DNA from: Entoloma clypeatum
Lineage: Eukaryota > Basidiomycota > Agaricomycetes > Agaricales > Entolomataceae
Direction of reading: 5' to 3'
Length of the DNA stretch: 64,000 bases
Assembly: GCA_963565915.1 (NCBI GenBank)
Contig: OY751487.1
Coordinates: 2,480,001-2,544,000 of the forward strand
Within the stretch, counting starts at the first letter, position 1; each line of letters starts with the position of its first letter. The notes beneath the pieces are model-generated. The model was not told the DNA's origin, searched no databases, and saw only the letters and a list, made by a program, of their open reading frames with translations. The translations under genes were made by a program, and so were the position numbers. Shown piece by piece: positions 42,112 to 51,509 of this stretch.

Positions 42112-45100
42112 TTATCGTGGACGCGACGGGTTCTGCTGATGGAAATCACAGATCAAATCTTGAGCGTTCTGAACATTAGCTCGCGGTTCCCATGTGTTCT
42201 CTTCTGGGCCATATCCTTCCCACTGGACGAGGTACTGGATCTTTCCGCGGAACTTTCGAGAGTCCAGGATCGTAGACACATGGTACTCTTCTCATCCTTC
42301 GACGATGATCGGATCAGGGGCTGGTTTTTTTTTCTGGATGGCGTACTTCGGAGTTTCATATGGTGACAACAGGGTCTCGTTGAACACAGGGTGAATCATC
42401 TTCCAAGTCTTCGGAAGATCAAGAAGGTACGCGCTAGCTCCTTTCTTCTCTAGGACTTTGAATGGTCCATGTCGGAGTGTATCAAGTTTCTTTGAGGGTC
42501 CCTCGGTCCTGATGTTAGTCCCTTCCAGCCACACCTTGTCTCCGATGCGGTAGTCCCGAGACGGACTTCGCCGTGTGTCAACTGTCTTCTTCATCTGATC
42601 CTGTGCTTGTTTCAGCGCAGCATTGGCTTCTTCTCGTGCCTGTTTGAGTTTTTTCAAGAAGTCGTTGGCAGCCGGATTGGTATCCTCTAACATGAGTTCT
42701 CCCTTCCACGGATGTAAACCGTAGTTGAGGTAGAATGGGGTGTGCTTCGTTGCCTGGTGCTCTTTGTCATTGTACTGGAACTCTGCGATTGCGATCCATT
42801 CCGCCCAATCATCCTGTAGATGGTTGACAAAGTTTCGTAAGAATGCTTCTGTTTCCTGATGCGATCGCTCGGCCTGTCCATCAGTCTGTGGGTGGTACGC
42901 GGTGGACAGGTTCCTCTTGATCCCTAACATGCGGCAGAGTATCTCCATGAACTTCGCAGCGAACTGTGGTCCCCTATCGCTGATGATCTTCTTGGGGATC
43001 CCATGAAGCTTCCATATCTGATCCCGATAGATCTTGGCTAATCCTTCAGCCGATAGTTCCACGGTTGTCGGGATGAGATGAAGCATCTTTGAATGTCTGT
43101 CCGTGATGACCAGAATTGCGTTCTTCCCATCAGATTCTGGTATCGGTCCCACGACGTCAATCCCTATGTCTTCCCATGGTTGACTTGGCGCGGCGTTAGG
43201 GTGTAGAGGGGCGTGTCTCCTTTGGCAGCTGATCTTGTTACGTTGACAGGTGTCACAACCTTTCACATACTTCTTTATGTCATGTAGGATGGTGGGCCAC
43301 CAGTAGGTGCGAGTGAGGAGTTCATGTGTTCGATATTGTCCTGGATGTCCTGCCACTGGTGCGTCGTGCGCTTCAAACATCAGTTCTTGGCGCAATTGTG
43401 GGTCTGGTGGAACATAGACTCGTTCTCCTGTGTAGGTGATGCCATTTTCCTGCTGGTACCAGTGAGGATTCTTCTTCAGACCCTGGGCTACTTCTGTCTC
43501 CATGCGATTCGAGGCCTTGATGCGTGCGATCCATGGGTTTTCGATGGTTGTGATGTTTCTGATTTTGATGGAATCAGATGTTTCACCCCCTTCAAAGAAT
43601 TGTTCCTCCGTGAACATCTCCATTTGTATCACATCTTCTGATTCCAATCGTTTCAAAAATAGCCCCTCCTTGAGCATTTGGTCGCTGTCCTGCGGCTCGA
43701 GCTCCGTCTCATACCAGGGTAAACGTGACAGGATGTCTGCTTTCGCGTTTGTCTTCCCAGGTACATGTCGCAATTCGAAGTCATAGTCTTGTAACTTCAT
43801 CTTCCAGCGCCTCTGTCGTTGGTTTAGGTCCTGAGGACGCCGGAAATACTCCAGGTTCTTGTGATCGGTTAAGATCTCGAAACGTTCCTTGGCTTCAAGT
43901 AGATAATGTCGCCAGTCCTTCAGTGCTTCCATGACTGCCAAGAGTTCCTTGTCATATATCTCGTAATTCTGTTCGGCCGCGGACATGGTCCGCGACAAGA
44001 ACGCGATAGGATGCCATTTGTCGTTTTGTTTCTGTGAAAGTACCGCTCCAATCGCATAACCCGATGCATCGGTTTCGACCCTGAACTGTCCGTCCGGTTT
44101 AGGCAATGCCAAGACTGGTGCCGTCGTGATTGCCCGTATGAGACCTTCAAATGCTTCTTGCGCCGCTGGTCCCCATGTGAATGCTGTATTTCCCATAAGT
44201 GTTGTGAGTGGCTTTGCGATGTTTGAGTATCCTTCAATAAAGCGTCGATAAAAATTGGCAAATCCCAGGAACTTCTGGACTTCCTTTTTTGATGTGGGTA
44301 CTCGCCAGTTCCGGATTGTGTCCACCTTTTCAGTTTCCATCTCAACACGTCCTTCTCCAACGACATATCCCAATATGGGGCATTTCGTTACTTCCCAAAG
44401 ACACTTCTTCTCCTTTAGGAACAGGTCATTGTCTGACAGAATCTGCAAGATCTCTTCGGTGTTCCGGGCGAGTTCTTCCTTGGTTTTACCAATAACCACT
44501 ATGTCATCCATGTAAATCACACAGATGCGCCGACGGATCTGATCCCTGAATAGGCTGGCCATCATCCGAGAGAACGTTCCCGGGGAGTTGCAGAGACCGA
44601 AAAACATGACCAATGGTTCAAACAATCCTCGGCTGGTCAGGAAGGCGGCTTTCCATTCGTCACCCTTCTTGATCCGCACATTATTGTATCCCCACATGAT
44701 GTCCATTTTGTTGAAGTAGACTGCGTCCTTCAATACATCCAAGAGGTCGTTGATGCGTGGGAGTGGGAATTTGTCCTTAACCGTGAATTTATTGACCGTG
44801 CGATAATCCTGTACCAATCGTTTGGAACCGTCTTTCTTGTTAATGAAGAAGCAGGGTGATGCATAAGGGGATTTGGACGGTCGGATCTTTCCAGTTGCCA
44901 GGCCTTCATCAATGAATTCGTCCAGTTCTTCTTGCTCCTTTTGGGTCATAGGGTACGTGTTTCCTCCTAGCTCCTTTGGTGCGTCCGGTGTAAGTTCGAT
45001 GCCGTGGTCCCATTCTCTTTCCTTTGGGATCTTGTCGAAGTTTTCTTTTTCAAAGAGATGGGCAAAACGTTCAACGTATGAGTGTCGTTTGGTTGTGGGA

Positions 45101-45720
45101 GGTAGTGTGGGAGTAACTGCTTCCAATATGGGGTCTCCGGGCTTCCATTTCTGATCCGATTTCTTGGGCGCGTCCTTGTCTCGTACTTCCACCATGCGAA
45201 CCCGATGTTTGCGACCATTAAGGTTAACCCTGAAATCCGAGTGTTTGGTTTGACATGTTGATGGGCACCGGTTGAATGTCACAGCGCCGGTCGTCCAATT
45301 GATTGTGGGGTTGTGGTGCACCAACCAGTCATGTCCCAAAAGCATGTCCATTCTCCCAATGTCCAATACCATTGCTTCCATGGTTTCCTGGTGTGTTCCT
45401 AAGTCCAGCTTGACTTCGGCAAGTTTTTCTGCTTTCTGTTGTCGGTTCGGCGATCCATCCGCATTTAGGATTGATATGGGCTTTATTCCACGTGTGGGAA
45501 GGTTCTGTTCGTGTACTATTCTGGGATGGATACATGTGCGTTCACATCCGCTATCAACCTCGGGTCGAATGGCCTTTGGTCCTCGTCGTGTTTTGATCTG
45601 AGCTTGCAGCTTGATCTCTTGTCGTTTCGGAGGTTTATCTCCCTTGACAATCTTAGTTGACACAATGGTTCGCTTTGCAGGGATAACATAAGTTATATTG
45701 TCTGTAGTTGCACCAGGCAA
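42112..45720 (-). CDS. pol of element G, one nonsense codon before the chromodomain
   Basis: Open for 1142 codons from 45720 to a TGA at 42292-42294. Protease DSG at about residues 56-58; RT with YMDD at residue about 403 (44503-44514); RNase H ([24 protein letters not shown]); integrase zinc finger (CDTCQRNK) and catalytic D, D, E; GPF motif. The TGA replaces the CGA found in element C (GGA CGA GAA) and cuts off the chromodomain, which stays open from 42291 to the natural stop at 42112. The first codon at 45720 is TTG. The ATG seen in elements C and F is GCA here, and no in-frame ATG precedes the protease. Pol is in the −1 frame relative to gag, so a Gag-Pol fusion by frameshifting is likely, but I found no canonical slippery heptamer. 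Confidence 0.9.
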
Positions 45721-45761
45721 GCGAGTTCGTTTAATGGATAAGGGTCGCGACTTAGCGTCGT

Positions 45762-47411
45762 TTAATCGGACCCTTCGGGAAAATCCTTCTCATCGGTCTC
45801 TATGGTGATGGTTTCATCATCATCATCGGTATCTCCATCAGACACCTTCCTAATCTTTCCAGAGTTCTTCTTCGGCTTGCGGCAGTTGCGCGCGATATGT
45901 CCTTCTTGGTCGCAGTTGAAACACTTACGACCATCTTTCTTCTTTGGGGCTTTGCAGTCTTTGGCAAGGTGACCAAAGCGCTGACAGTTGTAGCAACGGG
46001 CTACTCCTGCTTTGTCGATCTCCATGGCTTTGCCTTGACCACCATAAGTGGTGCCCGATCCGGTGCGTGTGTCGCCACCCCCTCGGATGACTAATGCATG
46101 TCCCTCCATCTGTCGTCCCTTGTTTCGGATCTCCTTTGCGTAATCAGTGTATGTCTTGCCATCGCTAGCCACTTGTTCAGAAGTTCTGCGGTTGACGTTC
46201 TTTTCCAGGATGTATTTCCCAGTTTCTTCACCAAGGTTTGACAGCTTTAAGAGCTCTTCGAATTCGTCCAAGAATTCGTCGATGGTGCGTTTCTCCGGTT
46301 TCAGGATTTCGAGTCTCGCCTTGGCCGCTGCCGACTTGTTGGCAATAGAGAATCGCGTAGCGATGTCGTCTGAGAACCCTAACCAGGTGATGTTCTCGCC
46401 ATCGGTGGTAAGGTCGTCTAACTTGTTGCTGGCCCAGTGTTTACCGGACCCTTCCATCATGCGGGATAACACCGCAAGAATCTTCTGATCGTCGGACAGG
46501 CCCTTCTGGAACCTGATGTATAATTTGGTGGCTTTCCACCACTCGTTGAAGGTGTGTCTGTCTTTGAACATCCCAGGATCTTTGATGATCTTGGACGTAT
46601 CAATTGTTTGTACTGTTGGTGCTTCTGCCATGTCTAGAACCTGCGGAGTAGGAGAGGTGTCGGATTGTTTGGGATGAAGATGGGGTTCGGGATATAGGTA
46701 GGGGTTGAAAATCAGTCCCTGTTCTAGACGTCTGTTCGGTGTCTGACTGCGCAGAGTCAAAAGTAAATTCGTCAGGGGACTCGTCGGCGGAATCGGTGGC
46801 AAAACGTTCGGGGTATTTCCTCTGTAAATCTCTAAGGAATCTCTGTTCCTGCGCGTCTGTTGGTCGCGAGAAGGGGTCAAGTCTCTCGTTTCGTGCCCAA
46901 CGGTTGTACTCGGTCTGTTGCTCGTCGGTGGTGAAGTGGGCGTAGATCTGCTGCTTTGAGTAAGACGTGGTGATGCGGCTCTGGGACGTCTCAATGTGAG
47001 CGTCCTAATCAATCTTCTGATAACGGTTGTCTGGACACCGATAAACTCTCTGATCTCTGTGATCCGACCTGTCTGAGGTCCTTCTTGAACGCGAAAGCTT
47101 TCGAGTTTGTTCTGTCGGGCGTTGTAACGCGCGATCTGGTGTTGCCAAGCAAGATGGATTCTCTCTGCTATCTCGCCGTGGGGGCGATGCTCGTCGTTGT
47201 CTAGTTCTTCGTCAAGCACCTGCTGTAGGATGCGACAGATCTCCGATTCGATGTACTGCTGGATAAGCGTAAAATCGATACTGTCTCGAGGACTTAGCTC
47301 CTCCTGTCGGGCTTCTGGCGTGCTGAATGGGTTACTGGTGAAGTCTTCAAAGAAGCGCGACGTCTTGACTCGTCTGGTAGTTGCTCTCTTCGCTCTGGGC
47401 GAACCTAACGA
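45762..47411 (-). CDS. gag of element G
   Basis: Open from 47411 to the stop at 45762-45764 (about 549 codons). The first in-frame ATG is at about 46631 (MAEAPTVQTIDTSKII), which starts the recognisable capsid part (HTFNEWWKATKLYIRFQKG, WASNKLDDLT). Two zinc knuckles follow (CYNCQRFGHLAKDC and CFNCDQEGHIARNC) and an acidic end. The 260 codons upstream of that ATG are stop-free, and part is also present in element C (RFFEDFTSNPF, LDEELDNDEHR). The N-terminal extension may therefore be translated from a non-ATG codon or via splicing. I give the whole open frame; the safe minimum is 45762-46633. Confidence 0.8.
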   Translation of the reverse strand, partial: SLGSPRAKRATTRRVKTSRFFEDFTSNPFSTPEARQEELSPRDSIDFTLIQQYIESEICRILQQVLDEELDNDEHRPHGEIAERIHLAWQHQIARYNARQNKLESFRVQEGPQTGRITEIREFIGVQTTVIRRLIRTLTLRRPRAASPRLTQSSRSTPTSPPTSNRPSTTVGHETRDLTPSRDQQTRRNRDSLEIYRGNTPNVLPPIPPTSPLTNLLLTLRSQTPNRRLEQGLIFNPYLYPEPHLHPKQSDTSPTPQVLDMAEAPTVQTIDTSKIIKDPGMFKDRHTFNEWWKATKLYIRFQKGLSDDQKILAVLSRMMEGSGKHWASNKLDDLTTDGENITWLGFSDDIATRFSIANKSAAAKARLEILKPEKRTIDEFLDEFEELLKLSNLGEETGKYILEKNVNRRTSEQVASDGKTYTDYAKEIRNKGRQMEGHALVIRGGGDTRTGSGTTYGGQGKAMEIDKAGVARCYNCQRFGHLAKDCKAPKKKDGRKCFNCDQEGHIARNCRKPKKNSGKIRKVSDGDTDDDDETITIETDEKDFPEGSD

Positions 47412-47421
47412 GATTTAGCAA
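47411..47421 (-). promoter_or_regulatory. putative self-priming primer-binding site, element G
   Basis: TTGCTAAATCT on the minus strand just inside the 5' LTR. Its exact complement is in the LTR at 47497-47507, close to the predicted RNA start. Same arrangement as element C. Confidence 0.65.
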
Positions 47422-47423
47422 CT

Positions 47424-47806
47424 TGTTATGCGTAACAAACCGTTCCAAGGTTCGGGCAGAGTATGCAGGAAGATGGAAAGGCGAAGAGCAATGTGATTGC
47501 TAAATCTAAGGAATGTAGCTATGGTACATGGGGTTTATATAGTACTGGCTACGAGCGGTAGCGAGTGAGTCAGTAGCTGCGGAAGGCAGTGCGGATGAGT
47601 CAGTAACTGCGGAAGGCAGTGCAAAGGGAGTCAGACGACTGTGGACTGAGTAATCCCTACTGCAGAGTGCGAGTCAGCGTGGGAGCGAAGTATACTAAAG
47701 GAGAATGGTAGAGTAAAGGTAAATGAATAAGCGGTCCGATGAGTCAAAGAAATGACGAAGGTACGATGCAAGGGAAAAGTGCGTAACATACGGTAAGTCC
47801 GTAACA
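47424..47806 (-). repeat. 5' LTR of element G
   Basis: 383 bp. Contains TATATA near 47537 as the likely promoter on the minus strand. See the element entry for the comparison with the 3' LTR. Confidence 0.92.
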
Positions 47807-47811
47807 AAACC

Positions 47812-48136
47812 CTGATTTTTCCCGAAGATTGTTGCAGCTGGCCTATGTTCTGTGCAGCTCTTCGCAGCACTGTTGAGCTGAAGTTCAAGCTTTGAAGATC
47901 TTTAGAGATGAAGTATAAAATTTGAAAGCCTTTGCATAGCTGGTAGGTTTCTACAGAGTCATATATAGATCTTAAGGAAATACAGAGCTCTGTAAAAGTA
48001 ACTAGAAACCCTTTGGAACATCTTCATAGAAACATGACAATATGGAAAAACGGGTTGGAAAATTTTCATTGAGTCCAGGTGCTATGACATGAAAAATGTG
48101 CAAGAAAATGTGTCGCGTGTCCTGACATTCTCGCAA
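47812..48136. other. no recognised feature; right flank of element G
   Basis: Contains a 12-bp palindrome ACAGAGCTCTGT near 47980 but no array. Confidence 0.45.
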
Positions 48137-49400
48137 GTCCTCATGTGTCTCTCTGCGCATCGTACCTCTCATCCCCACCTGCACTGGCATGTGTGCTGGC
48201 ATTTCTCATGTCCCTCGCCCACCCATCGTCCCTCTCCCTCTCCCAATCTACCTTGGGATTGTGCTCCTTGAGCCACGTGAATCCAAGTACAATATCCTGC
48301 TTTCCCAGTCCAGTTACTGCGAGCTGGGTCCGCTCCATGTGATCCTGGTATCAGAGTATCATGTCCAGGACCTCTGATATCGCTCTGACATCATTCAGAG
48401 TACCGTCAACATTGTAAACAGGGATTGCCCATTGTAGCCGTTGGGTACTGAGTCGATGTTTCTCTGCCAGCGAGTGGTCAATGAAGGAGCTGGTCGCTCT
48501 GCTATCAAGGAGGGCCTTTTGGGAAAGGGTATCCTTAGTATCTGTTGTCTCCAGAACAACATCTAGTTCAATAGCATTGTTGGAGCTGTCGGAGGCCAGG
48601 ATGTATTTTTTTGGAAGTCATCATTCCCATTTTTGGAGTCGGGGTCAGACGACTTTCAGAGTTGGGGTAGGTGTGACTGAGGGTTCATTCTGTGCCGAGT
48701 CATAGGGAGAAGAAGTAAATTCTGATTCATCTATAGACAAGGAAGCATAACGATTGCTAGTGGACAACAAGGGCACACTGTTCACTCATTGTCAGGGGGA
48801 AAATCCTCTTGTTTGTCTTCTGCTTGCTCTGGTAACGTTGGAGGTGGACGCCACTGCATCTTTAGCAGCCAGTTGGTCCATCATGTACTCCTCCTGCCCA
48901 TCCGATGTCATGAATCGGACATCGAATCGGAGCGGACACTCGCGACTGAAGTGACCTGTCTTACCACATCTGAAGCATATGTTGGTGTTCTTACCCCTAA
49001 CATGAGAGGCATCAATGTCCATTGCATTGGGGTTGTGGACGGTTGGAGCCGGAGCAATGACTGTCGGAGGTGCACACAGAATATAGGGGATGAAAGGTCG
49101 GGGAAAGACAGATCCTGCTGCTGCCTTCGGTGTGGTTGGAGCAGTGCGGAAAGGGTTAGGGCGTGTCAGAACTGTGGACTTGAAAGCTTTGTTGGCAATC
49201 CGATTATTGTTGTTGACTTGTGCAGGAATGGGAGCAGGTGGAATAGCGGCACAGATAAGTTGTTCAAGTTGAGCAGTAATGTTGGTGAGGGTTTGGCGGT
49301 GTTTCTGGAACTCATGTTCGAGTGCAGCAAGATGTTCAGGGTTGTTCATTTCTATGTGGAATCGGAGGAGGGCAGACTCGAGTCCGTGTCATCAACTCCG
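48137..49400 (-). pseudogene. gag–protease fragment of second A-family copy
   Basis: Gag 48792-49349 starts MNNPEHLAALEHEF, has the coiled-coil-like stretch RQTLTNITAQLEQ, then lacks the capsid middle and resumes at RIANKAFKSTV. It ends with a zinc knuckle CFRCGKTGHFSREC and an RDVRFMTSDGQEEYM-like tail. 48141-48780 holds protease-like pieces (ALLDSRATSSFIDHSLAEKH, where Gly of DSG is Arg; LGFTWLKEHNPKVDW) with stops. RT onward is missing. Confidence 0.75.
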
Positions 49401-49461
49401 AAGCACAGAATGGCTTCAACGGTACAATTCGTACCCGGCCCGTTCAGAGAGAACTTTCTAC

Positions 49462-50410
49462 TGTAAGGGTGACCTTACGATCCAACAACTCCAAAGTGTG
49501 TTATGGTTGACAAACCCATGCAATGCTTAGGTAGAGAGGCTTAAGTAGCAAAGGCGGATACCAAGGTGATTGCTAGATCTGGGGAATACATGCAATGTAT
49601 GTACCCTATATATACTAGAAGGTCGAGTCATCTAGATGACTCTAGAGTGGTTCCGGTCTGACTCCAGAAGTGGACCCGGAGTAGGTGTCTATGGTAACTG
49701 CTGCGGCGTGAGTCAGAGTATCTAAGTATAGTCCAATAAGTAACACGATGTCAAGGATGTGTGAGAGTAACCATCTAGATATGGTAACGATGACCATACT
49801 GTAGTGAGTAAGCGGAGGCCGGGGCCCGAATGATGTAAAAGTGAATAGTAAGCCTGAAACCAATAGATAAGATGAAACTGGCCATTAATCAGATAAGGCC
49901 TCTATGTCTTGTATCTTGTCTGAGCGATCAATGCCATGGATAGCGAATCCATAACAAAGTGCTCCGAGGCGACTCCGATGTCGGATGGCTTGCAAGGGAA
50001 ATCCAAAGTTAAATTAGACTCTACAAAGTACAATACAAGGTGTACCTTGCAAGGAAAATCCAAAGAAAAAGTTCTGAGGATTCCCTTGCAAGCTAGACAG
50101 CTATATAGATGATGAGAATTGGAAATGAGGAGAGGAATGTTGAAATACAACAAAGATTGGGAGTAGGGATGGGAATGGAATATGTAAATCAGAAGTGTGC
50201 ATGTGGTGGTATAAATCATCGCTCCGACATGCACTCTGATGCGGAGTATGGTTGGAGGTCATCAGAGGTCGTCGGAGGTGTTGAAAGAGAGATGGAAAAG
50301 AAAGGAAATGTAAAGTATAGTAATATAAATAATAGACATACCACAGCAGTCGGAGGTGTCGGAGAAGAGTTGGAGAGGTTGGACTGAGGAAATTGGAGGT
50401 TGCCCTTACA
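49462..50410 (-). repeat. A-family LTR (copy 2) with nested solo LTR
   Basis: TGTAAGGG at 49462, TTACA at 50410. About 490 bp of LTR once the insertion 49499-49961 is removed. The flank beyond 50410 is the same as beyond 6378. Confidence 0.85.
49499..49956 (-). mobile_element. solo LTR, C/G-related
   Basis: 458 bp, TGTTATGG...CCATAACA, exact 5-bp duplication AAGTG (49494-49498 and 49957-49961). GTGATTGCTAGATCTGGGGAAT matches the corresponding part of the G LTR in diverged form. The A copy at 5873-6378 shows the empty site. Confidence 0.92.
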
Positions 50411-50413
50411 ATA

Positions 50414-51071
50414 GGCAATAGCACAGATATGGGTAACCCGTGAGGGTCATGGGTATGGGTTGTCACAAGTCCGAGTATGGGTTGTGTTTTCATAACCCGC
50501 AACCCGTCACATGTCACGCTATGTACACCACTTCCAAGAGCCCACTACCTCTCTCTCCCTCCCTCTCTTGTGCCCAATGGCCACCACTCATGTATAACGG
50601 CCACCACTTGTGCAACTTGTGCTCAACGGCTCCCACTCGTGCCCAAGGGCCTCCCTTCATGCCCAACGGCCCCCACTCATGCCCAATGGCTGTGTCTTGT
50701 GCCCAACAGCCCCACTCGTGTCTAACAGCCCCCACTCACATATAACGGCCCCCTCCCATGCCCAATGGCCGTATCTTGCGCCCAACAGCCGTGTTTCATG
50801 CCTAACGGCCACCCCTTGTGTATCCAATGGCCACTGGCACCAACCCAGCACCCGCCCCCACCATAGCACCCCCTCTCGCTCACAAATGCAAGGTGGGGGT
50901 AGTATAATTAATTATTTATTTATATAGTTTTAATATATATAATGTCCACAAAACCTGTGTGGGACCCATACCCTCCAATTCCGCCTGCACCTGCCCGGTA
51001 TCAACCCACAGGTCACAGTTACTCCCCGTATGGGTATGAGTACAGGGAGAGCTCTAGGTACTGCTATTGCC
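50414..51071 (+). mobile_element. M element, complete copy
   Basis: 658 bp between TA dinucleotides (50412-50413, 51072-51073). Termini GGCAATAGCA and TGCTATTGCC. Contents in order: a GGGTAACCC/ATGGGTATGGG-rich start, a run of 20-bp minisatellite units (50570-50870), an AT-rich TATATAGTTTTAATATATATAA-type stretch, and a Pro-rich-looking but non-coding end. No transposase. Confidence 0.8.
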
Positions 51072-51073
51072 TA

Positions 51074-51509
51074 CATGCACATGTCAGGGACCAGCTCCCT
51101 CATGACATCACACATGAGCGGGGGTGGGACAGCCTTGACCCACGGCAAAAAATTCGACCCCCGGTATATTCTTTCTGTTCCGCCACCCCCTTGATTCATA
51201 TAGTGGTGTACTAGGGTACGGTCAACTACATCTATGTATGTACACACAAAGAAGAGACAGCACTGAGCTCTGTCCAGCTAGTGATGGACAGGGATAACCC
51301 ATGGGTAAAAACATTGTATCTGTACCCTTACCCTCAAAAAGCCATACCCCTGACTGAGGGTAAGGACACCTGCACCTACAGCTGAGGGTTTTCAAGGGTA
51401 TGTGGGGGTACAGAATACCTGCAGGATGGCACCCAAGAGTGACACCCCTGGGTGCTATGTGTGGGCAATAGCATGGGTAGTTCCACAGATATCCAGAGCT
51501 CTCCCTGAG
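51074..51509. other. rearranged M-like sequence before the pol fragment
   Basis: Contains ACCCATGGGTAAAAAC and other GGGTA motifs. From about 51464 it holds an inverted M end (GGGCAATAGCATGGGTAG, CAGAGCTCTCCC), which runs directly into RT at 51510. Confidence 0.55.

Larger units (their letters stand above)
41204..47806 (-). mobile_element. Ty3-type LTR retrotransposon 'G', complete
   Basis: 6603 bp, LTRs of 388 and 383 bp, exact 5-bp duplication AAACC (41199-41203 and 47807-47811). Gag, pol and the third ORF are all present, with one nonsense codon near the end of pol. The LTRs differ by four substitutions, all at CpG sites, and one 5-bp indel. It is the youngest and best-preserved LTR element here. 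Confidence 0.96.

Noticed and set aside
45762..45790. A canonical −1 slippery site at the G gag-pol junction
   Set aside because: I checked the bases before the gag stop and found no X XXY YYZ heptamer in frame.
50414..50520. Telomeric repeat, because of GGGTAACCC and ATGGGTATGGG
   Set aside because: Only a few irregular occurrences, within an element with its own terminal repeats; not a tandem TTAGGG array.
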